DNA of 64,000 nucleotides from Ciona savignyi (Eukaryota > Chordata > Ascidiacea > Phlebobranchia > Cionidae): assembly GCA_000149265.1 (NCBI GenBank), contig CH003351.1, positions 123,667-187,666 of the forward strand. Direction: 5' to 3'. Position 1 is the stretch's first letter. The number at the start of each line of letters is the position of its first letter. Positions 1 through 15,587 of this stretch are shown piece after piece. The notes beneath the pieces are model-generated. The model ran no database searches. It worked only from the letters and a program-made list of their open reading frames with translations, and was not told where the DNA came from. The position numbers were made by a program, and so were the translations under genes.

Positions 1-69
1 AGTATCTTATTGTCTAAAGTGTTGTATTAATCAGTCCCAACATAAAACAGTGTATGGTGTAACACTTAC

Positions 70-3000
70 AAGTTGAATCTGTAGTCACAATGAAGTTAGC
101 ACTCATTCTGTGTTCATCTCCCTCTGTGTTTACTTTAAATTGGTACATTGATCCTGGCTCTAGATTGCCCACTAGTGTTGAAGAAGTTGATGTATTGAAC
201 GACTGGATGCTGGTCCCATTTAAAGCTCCAGAAACGAGTTTTTGATGAAATATATGATACCACCTTGCGCCTAGATGTAAAATCATATTCAACACATAAA
301 ATTATTATTGTTAATTTGAAAAGTTATTTACTCATTTTTAATGCTGGATAAAATGTGATAAAATATTACCATTGTCTGGCGAGAGAAAAAATATTGAATA
401 CAATACACCCCCACCCCCGGTGACAGAAAAAATCGCCATTATTGACGTGTTTTTACTGTTTGATAAACTGTAATATTTGAATGGTCAATTTCAATCCTTG
501 GATATAATGCATAAAAACTAACCACTACTACAGTATGTACCATACAAAGGTAAAATGTTAAGTTGGCTGATGAATTAACAAAACTAGCAAACACCAAGTT
601 TACCTGATGCTGGTTGCCATTGTAAAGTCACACTGGTTGAAGTAACATCAGATGCCACCAACTGTGTTGGAGCATGTGGAACTAGGATACAAGTTTTATT
701 ATGGTTGTATGCATTTTATGCTGGAAAAATTCATAATGCAGTTTTTAACATTAAGTCAGTTTTTTTCTTGTGTTTGCCATTGATGTTTAACCAAGTATTT
801 ACAGATAGTTTTCCATTAGGGTAAATTGCAAAAGTCTACTGAAATAATTATTTTGCTATTTTTTTATGCACTTAAATATTAAATTGATGTGTTTTTTCTG
901 ATGGACAACATAATTTAACCCTTTGACGACGACGGAACTTTGCAGTGTTTGGCACTTTTGAGTAAGGTTGCTTTAACCTTGTTTGCTGCGAATACTGTTG
1001 GACTTAGGGAAAAACAATCTATTACAAAGTTGTCCAGTAGATAAATTTCTACAAATTGGTATTTTTATTTTTTTTGATGACGTTGTAGTATTTGTAATGA
1101 CGTCATAATTAGTAATTTTTACTCTAATTACTCGTTACTGGTAGCTTGTAGAAGATAGTAATGTATTACAAAAGTGTTCAAAATGAAATTTCCTACAAAG
1201 TTACGTCTTTTATTTTTTGATGACGTCAACTAAGCTTGATGACGTCACATAAAACTGACAAATATGGCATTTCATCACCACAATTACTGTTGGCCTCGAT
1301 CATGCTGGCAGCCTAATCGGCTGTAATCTATTCCGAAGTTGCCATATTTCTTCCGAATATCAAATAATAATTGAAAAACAAAGTAAACAAAGGCGAAAAA
1401 ATGAATAAATATCAATAGTAATTAGAAAAAAAACATGTACACATATGTTTATATAATATTGTTGAAAAATCGAAAATGACTGGAAAACTCGAAAACAAAG
1501 ACGGCTACTGCTAGTTTTATTCTCACAGCGACTGGTGTAACAATTTTAAGTCCCCAGAAGTCAAAAAAGCGATATTTTACCTAAAAGTTAACCTAGATAC
1601 AAAAATTTTGAAGAAAAATGTTTGGAGCAATATTACTCAAAATTTTTAAATGGAAGGATTATGTTTTTATGCGTTATTTTGAAAGAGCTATTCAAATGCT
1701 TTCCAAAAATATCAAAACTAGGAAAATCCCCCAAGAAACGACTGAATTGTGCATTTTTTTTCGGGGACAAATCTGGGTTACAAATATGTAACCGTCGTCG
1801 TCTAAGGGTTAACATAAAAAAGCTACGTCATTAAAAAGCAAATTGCATTTACCTGTTTGAACGACAAGTGGGGAAACAACATTTCTATCTGTGATACCAT
1901 TTGTACCAATAGAATAAGTGATAAATCTGTATCTGGACCCAGGTGATAGATTGTTCAGGGTCAGGTTGGTGATTTGAGTGACTCGTTCCAATCTGTTTTG
2001 TGCCAATGCTTGTGAAGTAATAACCACTCTATACCTATGTGCAGCTGGGAAGCAAATAGACAAGTGTAAACTGATTTTAAGCTGAAAAATGCATCTTTCA
2101 TTATATATCAATAATTTAGATTTTAAAACAAATAAAAACATGATATACACAGTAGGTGTCGTTTAATATGACCACCTTGCAACCAGACCATTTTGTTTTC
2201 CTAAATTGATGATACAATATTGTTTATTGCATTCTAAGATTTATATAGATGTATATATTATTTAAAGATGATGATGATGCCTTGATTTAGGTAAAAAATG
2301 TACATTCCTACTTTAAAAATTTACAGACATTTTTAATACTGTTTTTCTATTGTACAATTTACCTAGATTTCAAACAACTATCATTTTAAAGTATGAATGA
2401 TGTACACTTGTGATAGCTATTACATACGATGTACATTAACTATTATAATTAGCCTATATTTATAAAAGACCTGCTTGTGGAGACCATCCAATTGATATGG
2501 AAGTATCAGTAACATGGTTCAACACAACATCATCAGGATTTGCAGGAGCTAAAAGAGAAAAATTGACAGTTTACATTTGGAATTTCATTGCTAGCTATTT
2601 ATTTGAGTTAAACAGTCTGGTTTATACATGTTTGATATAAATTTTATAACCATTTTAATTTGTGCAAAATTAAAATCAGCAAATGGCATTGGGAATTTTT
2701 AACCCAATACCACTCACCAATTTTAAACAATGACAAACAACTAGACACTGACACCCGCTGATTAATCACAAATTATTTATAAAACACATTTTGACTCTTT
2801 GCCCTATATTTCTGCAAGCAAAACCATGTGGGTTTTAAGATTATCCAACCACACATGGCATATACATGGTGTGTATTGTTTGTTGCTAGGATTACCATAA
2901 GTGTCAACCAGAATATAAAATCCCTTCTTACAAAACAGCCCACAAGACACGTCTGGCATGAGCAATAAAAAGAAAAACAAGTATAAATAAACATGCTCCC

Positions 3001-6000
3001 CTTTAAAAACTATAATAAGCAACTAAACTAACCAGTGTATGCTAATACCAGTGCACTTTCATTACTACTACGCCCCGTAATACCAACGGCTTTTGCCCAG
3101 AATTGATACTGTCGTGATGGAATTAGATTTTCTGCAACAAATCTTGTTCCGGTTACGTTTCGGATGGTAGTCTGTCCAATACTTGTGTCGAGGTACATTA
3201 CCGCGTAGTAATTTGTACCTGAAAGTGGAACAGTTTGTGGTAAAACAGAATTAATTTATTTGATATAGGCAGCTTATATTTTTAAAATAGTGAATCTATT
3301 TTACCTTAGTTTAGTAATTTTAATAGCTAAACAACCTTTGTAAACTTTAATTGTAATTCTTTCAAACTACAAGTCTCTAATAAGAAAAAGGTAACATTTT
3401 TTAAGTTAAAACTTATAATTTTTATGAAACAAGAGTTTTTTTTTTAAAAGTTACATAATTTGTACTTAAAGAATAACAAGCTATAGAGTCAGCAGATGTG
3501 GCAATTTTTCAAAGTTTCGGGTTAACAAATTATAAATTGTGTGGGTTCGTTTAACTACATGACAACAATAAAAGTAAAGATGATGTTTTCTTAGCACAAA
3601 TCTTACCAAAAACTGGCCTCCAGCCAATTGTGATTGACTCCAGCCTCACTCTTCGTACAGTAAGTATTGGGGCTTGGGGAACTTGTAGAAAACAAGACTG
3701 TTAGTCAAATATGTATAATTTTTTTAAATTGGTATCTTTTTATAATAAATTACCAGTGTAAAAATGTATGGGATGACTTTCTTGACTTCGGATTCCTGCT
3801 GACAAAGAAGACAATGTTGCTGAGTATCCCGTTCCAGGTGCAAGTTCCGAGATTGTGGTTCTTGACCCAGCAACAGGAAAAGCCCTGACAATCTAGGTTT
3901 TTCATTTGGTTAAATATAAAATTTGATTTACATAATGTGTTTTTCTTAAAGATTTTTTTTTATTGTCTTAATGTTAAAAACAAAATAAGTTTATTCAACT
4001 TATTTGGTAAAATATTTTTTATAAATCATAAAAGTATGACAACAGTGTAATATTAAAAATGAACTATATTAGTATGCAGTGAATTGTACTGATTTTTTAT
4101 CTTCACTTTTAATCATTCTTGCTCTGGTTCCTGTATTATATTCAACAGATCACATTGAGTAAACAAATTTCTTGTTTTGAATATTCAAATGACAATTTGT
4201 GTGTTGGAGTTTGGGTAAGTGTTGCAATGAAGTCAATCTGGCATTTAATACTACAATGGTTAAAAAACTGAAATTTTTTGGGTCAATGCTACCATCCTGG
4301 TATTTGTAAGAAAGACATTAAGGATATTAGGCCTACACTGCTTATATGAAAACGCATTTCTCTATTGGTATTTATGATCTAAGATATAACCAATCAAAGA
4401 ATAATTTACCTCGTCAGTTGCATTGTACTTCAATTGCAGGTAATAATTGGAATGAATTTCAACATTTCTTGACCAGCGTACCACCACTGAAGTTGTAGTG
4501 ATTGAAGAATCAAATACTTCGAGTTCAGGAGTTGTTAGCCCTTAAAATGTTTTAATATAAAAACTTTTCTCTTAACAAATTGTCTGTGACAATTTATAGG
4601 CAACAACCAGATAATACTCACAAAACAAAAATAAATTTAGATACTTATTAAGTAGGTAATAACAATGTTAAATAAGCTTAACATAACAAATAATAAGTTT
4701 AGGATTTAATATTCATCCGAATACCATGTCCCTGCATATGGATTAACGAATATGTATTAACTGGAATGTTGTATATAAAAAAGGCATACCTTTGGTTTTT
4801 GTTTAATACAATAATTCTCTGAGTTTAAACAATGTTCGTTAAGCGCATTGCCCAATAATACCAACCGACTAGCTAGAGGCTGGTTGATAAGAAAAACATC
4901 TTGTTAAGCAGAAGTATTTCATCTTTTACTGAGTTGAGGTTATGTAAATTACACAGCATAAACCACGATTTTATACTGGTATTAGTGTCTTTTAAGATCA
5001 ATGAGAAAAAGAAATGAAGTTGAAATGCAATCATATAGGCCCATAGGCTGGAATATTTCTGACCATGTTGATTTTAGAGGTTGTTAAAAACTCTAAACGT
5101 GGTTTAAAAGGTCATTCTTTAATTAAATAAAACCTTAAAAAATGTTGTCAATGAGCATGGTTTCCAGAAATAACTTAATTTGTTGTTGCAAAATGTACTT
5201 AACTGAGCACTTAAACGTGGTTATTTATAGATTACATGTAAGCGTTATGTTTCTCGCCAGCAGATTGTTCTACATCACCTAATAGCATAGAAGTTATTTG
5301 TCAAGTGGTTCCTTGTAAAAAAACACGGTGTTTTTTAAAATGGTTAAAAGTAATAATACAAAACATGGACAGAAGAGTGATGTTTTTCTTTGCTGGGAAA
5401 TTCCCCATTGTGATCTTTTAAAATGAATCCCAGGTCTCTCGCTTATAATTTATGCGGTTTAAAAATCACCTGTGGTAATGACTGTTGTACTTTTCGGACC
5501 AGCTGTCGCGTCTCGGCGGACAGCCCACACGTACGCGATATAAGTGGTGGCTTGAGAGAGACCGGTGAAGGTAACGCTTGGGTCAGCTGCGTCAATTCTT
5601 CTGTGTGTCCGGATAATTCTACGTCCAGCAGACAAGCTTCGGAGCTAGACGTTAAACAACAAAGTGTAAAGTAAACACGGGGGAAAAGACTTTGATCTCC
5701 AATAAACGTAAGAAAATAACAAAAAAAATAGACCAACTTTTTACATAAAAATGGTTGGATTATTTTAACAAATTTTGACCAATTAAACTATATGCAAACT
5801 TGCGTGGATTTCTTAAACACTGTAACACATGTGTGTGATCATTAATCAGATCAGTCACTTTATGCGTTTTAGATCAATTATTTCTTGGAGTAAATGATTA
5901 CCCGTCCTGGTTTGGAATTCACGATTCCTTGGTTCGGGACTCGTTACATTAATTAATATATACCGTATGTCGATCGTTTACTCTCACCGCTCGGTGAAAC

Positions 6001-9000
6001 AGTCGCAATAAACGGCGGGAAAAAAGGACCGCACCTGTGCCGTGTAAGTGTGAACAGTGTCTTGCGTGGGCCATCGTATTGACACCGAGTACGGACCAAC
6101 GTCATATATGGATACCCGTGGAGGAGTTAGCGCTGTTTGGGGGAAATAGATAAGTTCGGAACACACAAAGATAAGCCACATTAAAAATAGTTATTTTTCT
6201 TCTATAGTTACTAAATATAGAAATGCAATAATTGCTATTAGATACGATAATACCTAGTGTTTCCCTATGCATTCCATTTTGGCATCATTAATCTGTAAGA
6301 GTTGTGAAAACAATGATGACATGGCTACTTACCTCCCACCACAAGTCTACTGATATATCTATAAACAAGCAATCTTACGTGCTTGACACACTACGGATGT
6401 AGTAATGCCGACTCTCTTAGTCAAATCCCGATATCGTCGACTCAGAGTTGCATGAATGTAAGTTGGTGAGGATGCTATCGTGTTCAGCAATGGTCGTCTT
6501 ACTCCTTGTAATAAAATGAAAAGGTTAATTCACGTGTTGCAGAAGAGGAGTTAGATTTTGTATACACCTTGTGATGGTACTTTTGCGTTATTTAATATTT
6601 TGATATTACATGTTTAAACTTAGAATGTGTCATTTTATATTATAGTTTAGAACTACAGTATACAGTTTGACTTAGTACACACACTTAATTAGAAAATGTG
6701 GAAAAGGTTATCTTTTTTGTTAAAAAAGAATAATTAAATTCATCTTAACCCATATTGATAGTTTTGTTTAATTATTTTAAAAGATTAATTTAAACATTTA
6801 AATTCACGTGCCCTTTGACCCTGCACATATAATCGGCATTACGTTTTTGAACAACGCTCGTTTAGCCTAATTAAGCTCGGCGGAATTTACACGACTCCGG
6901 AATTCGGGACTCCCCATGAAAGGAAATCAACTTTCTACTATAATTACCCATAAACTATGTTAGGCGATTTTTGAACACGACTTTGCGTGATTATGCGGAA
7001 ACGAATTGATTATAAATACAATTAACAGCTATAACCATTCATTTCCACCGTGTAATTGAAGCAGCCGTTTAACCCGATGGAACGTAACCGCTAATATTAG
7101 TTTAACTACGTAAGGCGCTAGATTCAGAAATATAAGTTCAAACTCGCTTCATTAAAAATTCTGAATTCAAAGCACGTATCAATGGGTGAACAAGTGAAGA
7201 CATATTAGATCTTGTACTTCTGTGGCTTCGGCGGTCGGATTAACACGTCGTAAGGAGAAGGAGAAAAAACGGTCGGTTTGCAAAAGTCTGTACTTACGGC
7301 CCATTCCAATCACAACCACTCTACATTTTTCTTTTAATCTTGAAGCAGCTTCGGTTACGGTGGCTCGCGGAGTCGATCCAAAAATAATCAAACATACTGC
7401 CAAATGATCTGCTCTTCTTCCTGTTAAAAAAAAACAATATTTTAAAATGAATCATTAAAATTCCACAAAGTTTAACAGTCATCATCATGGTGCATACTTA
7501 CCATGCTCAGGTGTGAAAAGTGAGCTTTCAACAAAGTTTATTGCCTGAATCAAATCATAATTGTATCCAGATGCCGATAAGTCATCGATGGCAGAATAGA
7601 CCGAAGTTCGAGTTTGTACACCGTTTAGAGAAACACTGTTTTCGATTCGGCTTCCAAAACTGTGGAGAAAAAATAGAGTATTAAAGTTGATGTCCGAAAA
7701 CATTATTGTAACTTTGTTTGTCTCAGTAAATGAGATATTATCTAGTCTTTGTCAGTGTTTCTCCCGCCGGCGTAAGGTGTGTGACCCTAACCGCAACGAA
7801 CGATAAGGCTTTCATAGCACCGGATATACTAGTTTTCGTGTGGTAATTTAGTTGATCTTTTCGATTGCTTGAAACAAATAGACCAAAATTTTACACAGGC
7901 TACATGTAAACTTGTTTATCAAAATAAATCATTTTCGTTAAAACACGAGACAGGTGGTTATATTACAGAAAGACAAACAAACTGCACACAGGGTAAGGGT
8001 GTGTTTAAACAAATAATATCAAAGTGCCAAGTTGGGACATAAACAAGCAATCACCTCGTCAGGGAGACTCGAACATTAGTAGGACCAATTCGGATGCTTC
8101 TGAGAATATTTTTAAGAAATGATTTCACGTGACCAAGATTGGTCCTTCCGACCGCCGAGGACGTTTCTACGACGATAAATATGTCGCTCTGAATTCCCCC
8201 ACAATCTGTTGGTAATTGTGTTTAGTACCATTTGTAACAATTTGCTAAATTCTTAGAAACATTTTCATTAAATACCAACGTCTAGAATACAACTCAGAGA
8301 AAGATGGAGAATTATTTAATGAATCGGATTTCTAGAACTGCCAGATCAAATGCAAATATCGGTAACACCAAACTATCCCAGTTTTAGTAAGAATTTGTTT
8401 TTAAACTATTATGACTAATATTATTTTTAAAAGCACCTTCCAAATTGTTTTAAGTTAAATACTTAATTACAGCTATTTATACCAGTGTAATTGCAATCCG
8501 GCGGTCAAGATAAAATATCCTTTCTTTTGTCTTGAACGTGTCGAATTACCACGGCTTAAAAATTAATCGTAAATCCAAAAATTCGACTTTCCGGATAATG
8601 CTCGGCATACAAGGTTCATTTGTACTACTGATGCTTAACGAATAATTTGTTTAGACAAGACTGTCACTCTTACTGCGAAGCAGCTTTAAAGCGGAAAGAA
8701 AAAATAATAAATAAATCAATTTCTAAGGCGTATAAATTAAAATGAAAAGAAATCCGTATGTCTATATGCATTTGCACTTGTAAACGGCCGTGTATATAGT
8801 CGGTGTATCTTAATTCGCAAGTATATTGAAAACAAATTTTCATTATGCGACTATGAAGCTCGCAATGTGGCAACGCTCTTAGCATTAGCAACAAAATTAA
8901 ATTTAAAAAAGTATTGTGTTACTAGTGTCACAAAATACTTTTATTGCAAATAATATTATAAATAAGAAATACGCAAAATCCAAAAGGGGCTATCATAAAT

Positions 9001-9448
9001 ATTTCCTACCAGCTAAATGTACATTTAGGTATGCTAATAAAGGATTAGTGGATTCGTCCGTTAATGTTTTTTTTGAAATATTAATGAATATATATATAAA
9101 ACCACAAAAAAACAGTTAGGACCAACATAATGCTATAAGCGGCGTTCGCATTATTACAAAATGCTTCAAGACATAAAACGCCAACACAAGATTCTAAAAC
9201 CTAGTTGATAAACTATTCGTCAAACGGTATTTTGTTGCCTTTTTGCAATTGTTGCGCGTGTAGTTTATAAACTTAAAGCTTTTAGTTGCTGAAAGTCAGT
9301 AGCTTATATTAATATATAAATACGGAAAATCATGGTATTCACATACATAAAAATAAATTGTATTACCTCGTATTAGGTCAATCTTTTTAACTTGGGCAAA
9401 TACAAGATTAAGTGGGATTAACATAGCGACGAATAAAATCAATCGCAT
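70..9448 (-). CDS. Secreted VWA + fibronectin type III protein (5' part, 15 exons, runs off the left edge)
   Basis: Exons (high to low): 9367-9448, 8055-8205, 7502-7659, 7298-7420, 6379-6504, 6035-6132, 5470-5644, 4410-4540, 3754-3892, 3607-3681, 3033-3218, 2471-2548, 1853-2044, 604-681, 70-270. All junctions are GT/AG and keep one frame (about 664 codons). The start at 9448 gives a signal peptide, MRLILFVAMLIPLNLVFA. Exons 2-5 encode a VWA domain (about residues 30-213), with core DIFIVVETSS near 35-44 and later CLIIFGSTPRAT and VVVIGMG. The usual MIDAS Asp is Glu and the third MIDAS position is Ala, so metal binding may be weak. Exon pairs 6-7, 8-9, 10-11, 12-13 and 14-15 each encode one FN3 domain. 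Expected to be an extracellular matrix or cell-surface adhesion protein, like collagen XII/XIV or other VWA-FN3 proteins. The C-terminus is outside the window, so the exact family is open. The architecture is secure; the function is inferred. Confidence 0.88.
919..1808. mobile_element. piggyBac-like MITE in an intron of the VWA-FN3 gene
   Basis: An 890-bp block is bounded by TTAA on both sides (915-918 and 1809-1812), the piggyBac target-site duplication. Its ends are inverted repeats: CCCTTTGACGACGACGG on the left, and the complement of CCCTTAGACGACGACGG on the right. No transposase is visible, so it is non-autonomous. Three perfect TGACGTCA palindromes lie inside (1098, 1221, 1240). Confidence 0.8.
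4836..4895 (-). repeat. Degenerate SINE fragment
   Basis: A short stretch resembles the body of the SINE at 24402-24665: a 'gttaagcgcattgccca' motif, then 'aaccgactagc'. It is too short and diverged for a firm call. Confidence 0.3.
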
Positions 9449-9720
9449 TTTTCTCCTTTACTCTATTGTCTTCGTATTCCACCTAAAAATAAATTACTTA
9501 ACATAAAAGGGTGACATACTTGTGTAATATTCGTATATTACAGAGATATATAGGTAATAACTTTCTAATTATTCTGCTTTTGTAAAATACAATTGTACTC
9601 TATTTTCTCTGTTCAAAAATACAAAATGTTTTGTTTAGCGAAACAGTTCTTACCTCCGTCGTCACTTCAATCGATACTACAAACTTATTGCCTTGTCACC
9701 CCATATGAGAATTACAGGTT
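9449..9720 (-). promoter_or_regulatory. Probable 5' UTR and splice sites of the VWA-FN3 gene
   Basis: Upstream of the start codon the minus strand has a good acceptor (T-rich then TTTTTAG), placing the coding exon start at 9482. Further up there is a GTAAGA donor, so a noncoding exon could end at 9654. Either a normal 5' UTR intron or spliced-leader trans-splicing at 9482 would fit; trans-splicing is common in Ciona. No convincing TATA box was seen. Confidence 0.35.
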
Positions 9721-11945
9721 GCTACAAAAAAAAAGCGATTCGCAAGTTTAACTGCCACCGTCATATTTCTATTGTGACGTATTGACCTGCGGCACGTGCT
9801 TCATCGAAAAGAGCGCTCTCAGACAAACGATTGCCAAATATCTAACCTGTACAGGGTGGCACCGATTCGATGAGCTGTACAATGTAAAAACAATCCTAAC
9901 AAACATTAAGAAGAAACACTTGGGGCAGGAAATTAATTGTCTATAATGTTAAATTGTGCTGTGTCTTAAATCTTTTATCAGATAAGCGATACCGTGAACG
10001 CGATGTCTTTGATAGTTAAGAAACCGCAATTCTATTGCCAAAGCAAAGAAACGCGTTTCAATCGAAAATTGTAACTTTCCAATAAAACGTCAATTAACTT
10101 TTCATATAATCAGATAAACTGACTGGTCGAATATGCATACGAAATCGAAACGCTGTGGGCGTTTTTTTTAATTTCTATAAACACCGCCGAGTTCATTTCA
10201 AACCATGAATTAATACACTAGTTAACCTTGTTTAAACAACCTTATGTTTCAGTCAGCAATGCTTTGTTCTTGCGTTTTTTTAATTGACATAGAATATATG
10301 ACACATGGTATATTTAGGCTACATATTTTTACAATAAGAATTAAATGTATAAAAATAATCTGTAGAAATGATGAATAGTTTCTTTGTTTTCCGACGGTAT
10401 TTATCTGTTTGCGTATTTACCGAATTTAGATAATCCTGGTATCTCCCGATTAAGTAGCCAACGATTTGAACGTGTCATGTAGTTCTTTATAGGTTAGTAG
10501 CTGTATCTATTGTGGGCATAAAATTCTGGGCACTCAGTATACAGAACTGGTCAACTGCCTCAAGTATTACCATCTGCTTATTCGTCATAATTTAAGTTTT
10601 GTGCGTCAGCATTTATTTCAAGATTTATGTTGGAACTTTTTTTATGATTGAATAGCCCCAAAACGAATACAGCCATCGTATATATGCATATTTAAAGGGA
10701 CGGTAATAAGCCGTAAGTTTATTTACATGCTGTATCTATAATCTTGTAATGTTAAAAAATTATAATGAAAAACTAATCGAAATTTAGCTATCCCCTTTAA
10801 CCCGCTTTGAGTTCAATAAAAGTTAAATATTGTTAATTTTTTCTTCCATAACATTCATCAATTACGACTTGGCCATTGAGACTACAATGTAATACGAAGT
10901 GGCCTCTTAAGATCTTAGTTTCTGTCATATTTGCCAAAAGACAAGTGCGTGGCAAATTACCTGAACGAGATCTATGAGCTTGCGCCGACCTATAAAATAC
11001 ACAACAACCCGAAATGTTATTTGGCGTTTTATATCAAAAGGACGAATGTAATTGCCAGATTTAAATATAAAGTATTAGCTTTTGGAAGCCACTGCCTCTT
11101 CAATTAGTTGTATATTTGAGCAGACTTGCAATATATAGGACCTTTGCAAATTGGATTGGCGAGTGCAATTTATGACACACTTATAGCGATTTTGACACAA
11201 ACAAGAGTGAGGCGCTGGCCAAATTTCAGTGCACTGCGTCATAAATGTGACACTTGACAGGTTTCTATATTGCTTCTTGACATTAATAAAATGGCTTATC
11301 GTTTGGAAGAAAACTTTTATTATGTGCACATGACGACGCAAAAATAACACACCTAATGCCGAGTACAAATGCCTGCTTACGAGCCGGCTCGAACATCTTT
11401 GGATTGTATCACATAACATAGATCGGGAGCGTGTGTGTTGTATATGTAAGTTAAAATTAAAAAGTGCTGCCAAGTTTTACATTTACTTCGCAAATACAAT
11501 TACTTATGACTGGTTTTCATTACTCGTGAAAACAGTAGGAATATTCAAATAATATTGTTGTTATACGGTTGGAATACATCTAAGTACTTAAGGTTTGTAA
11601 GGAGATGGCGCATCAATGAGTTGAATATATAGGGTCGTAAGCTTTTGGGTGACAAATATACTTTAATGGTTAAGGAACATAATTTTAAAACTAATTACCA
11701 GTCTGATCATATCCCCACATCAGCCATTTTTAAATGTGAAACTAACACTTGCAAATATTAAACATGCTGCTATAACTTGGGCAACCTGATCATATGCACA
11801 TCTTTTCACAATAAAATTTGTGTCACATGGGAAACTAAAAAGGACCATATCAACTATAACTTATCCTATTTACTTGATCAAGGTTTGGATATACAAAATT
11901 CTTGAAAGTTCAACACCAACGTGTCTGGAAGGCTTTTGGTGCGAC
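9721..11945. other. Intergenic spacer, no gene seen
   Basis: This spacer lies between the divergently transcribed VWA-FN3 gene and the first actin. It is AT-rich. An open frame of 132 codons exists on the minus strand at 11075-11473, but it shows no recognisable domain. No inverted-repeat element was seen. Confidence 0.5.
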
Positions 11946-11949
11946 AACC

Positions 11950-13676
<1,727 letters not shown>

Positions 13677-14330
13677 ATAACTACCAAACGTTTCGTGGTG
13701 GTTTGCTGCAATTTTTTATTTAATTCCGGCTAAATAAATTTGTCAGATTTAGGCGATTTTCTTTAAAATAAATTATTTTCGGTTCCCAATCTTATGTTGT
13801 TTATTAAAATATTGAATGAGCAGGTAAATCTTATTTGGCTGACACATTTAGACTTTGTAGCATTAAAGAAGGTTTTTACCTCTATACAATGAAATAATAA
13901 TTAAGGTAGCTTAACAAAGAATACTTCACAAAAAATCCTATGTACGTAGGTCTCCAATTATTATTATATGCATATGATTCAAAAATCACATTAGCAAAAA
14001 AGGAGCAATTTTTAATATAACATCGGTTGCTAGCCTTGCTTTTTTTGTCTTTTAGACTTTTAGAGAGAGATGTGAATTAGGAATTTAAAACACCTTTTTG
14101 TTGTCTAAAACATATTTTTGTATTTACAAAACATGATTAATAAGTTTTGAGTGGTAACTCGTTGAATGTAATTCTTGGCAGAAGCAAATTCCATACACGG
14201 TGCTCAACATATAATAATTGTGGAAAATTATTCAATTAATAATAATTGCTTTAGAGCTCATCTTTTCCTTAAATATCCCGTTGATTGTTGGTGACACTGA
14301 CACATTGTTTAATAAAATATATCTTTGCAA
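13677..14330 (+). repeat. 3' flank shared by actin copies 1, 2 and 4
   Basis: Sequence after the stop aligns by eye with 17716-18365 (copy 2) and with the reverse complement of about 33775-34085 (copy 4). Polyadenylation signal AATAAA lies at 13733-13738. The duplicated unit therefore covers promoter, gene and several hundred bp of 3' flank. Confidence 0.7.
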
Positions 14331-15122
14331 AATTAAACATTTTAACATTTTCAATTTCGCCCAAGGAAAGCAATTGATCCTGATTTATGTCTTTTTGTTC
14401 ATTGCTGTTAAATAAAGAAGCTCAGTGCCCTTGAGATGAAAAAATATAGTAAACTTTTTAAAAAGTATGGGTTAACAAGAGTGTATGCAGCGTTATCTTT
14501 GGGTGGCAGAACATAATGGGTCACTAATTGGTAATTGTCCAACCGTGAAAACATTTACTGCTAGTGTGAATATGATTTAATTATTACATAAGTATCATAT
14601 CGTCAGGAGTACACATAAAAATTTTAACTAAATCAACTGATGTAATGTTTCACAAAAAAACACTACAAAAGTCCCACGTATCGGCATTTCAAATATCCGT
14701 CACACAGCAACAGTGGTTGACAAATACATTATCGAATAAAACTATATAACTTGTAAAACTATGTAAGATTGAGACATGTTTTAAATTAAAACCAAAGATT
14801 GTCAAATACGTGTAAGCTATCCATAATTGCGAAACTAATTTTATTCAAAACATATTATAATGCACTGGTGTCTATGAATAAATGACTTTTGTTAAATCAA
14901 ATCAAAGGGTTCATATGCAATACAGTTATTTAAAATACCGGACCTACGAATAACATTTGTAGTTGTCTCAAGCAGTTTTACCGTTTCTGTTTTCGTTGTT
15001 CGGGTCAAGTTACAAGTTAAATCGGAATATTGTAACAGTAAACATATATTATGAAGCTAATCCAAGGAACGTCTTTTAATTAAAACTTTACGTTTATAAA
15101 TAAAAAAAGACTGACAAAAGAG
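14331..15122. other. Spacer, nothing recognised
   Basis: AT-rich sequence between the shared 3' flank of actin copy 1 and a hAT MITE. I see no gene, RNA or clear repeat. Confidence 0.45.
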
Positions 15123-15587
15123 CAGGGCCGGTTTTAGGCCGATTTGACCGATTAGATCAAATTGGGCCCCGCACCTTGAAGGGGCCCCGCGCTAGCGGGG
15201 GTCTTTCTGTATTACGTGGTTTAAAATACTACTGAAACGTAAAATAAAAAGTGAAATAATATTCTTTCTCATAATATCAGTTTGTTATGCATCGTAACTA
15301 AGTCAAATTTATATTTCGGTGTCTGCCTGTTACGTCATAATGAATATGGTTGCTAAACAATATATATATCCACTGTATATATACATATATATGTTATATG
15401 TTTGGAAGTAAAACAATATCGTAAATAAGCATCCACCTTTAATTTGTTTTATAGCAAGTATTAAATGTCTATTTTTGTAGTTTGTTTGTACTGGTATGTA
15501 TTTTATGATATATAAACACCCATAAATTTTGAGGGGCCCCGCCATCACATTTCTAATTGGGCCTCGCGGTTCCTAGCACCGGGCCTG
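15123..15587. mobile_element. hAT-type MITE with perfect 8-bp target duplication
   Basis: The element is 465 bp. It begins CAGGGCCGGTTTTAGG and ends with the complement of CAGGCCCGGTGCTAGG. It is flanked by identical 8-bp repeats, caaaagag, at 15115-15122 and 15588-15595. Both termini carry GGGGCCCCGC-rich subterminal blocks. The short CAGGG-type ends plus an 8-bp duplication are the hAT signature. No transposase is present. Confidence 0.85.

Noticed and set aside
5423-5736. Open frames of 83 and 97 codons around 5.4-5.7 kb
   Set aside because: They are shadow frames over the FN3 exon 5470-5644, which is in a different frame with splice sites.
11075-11473. 132-codon minus-strand open frame
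   Set aside because: No recognisable domain, no splice or promoter support, in an intergenic spacer.
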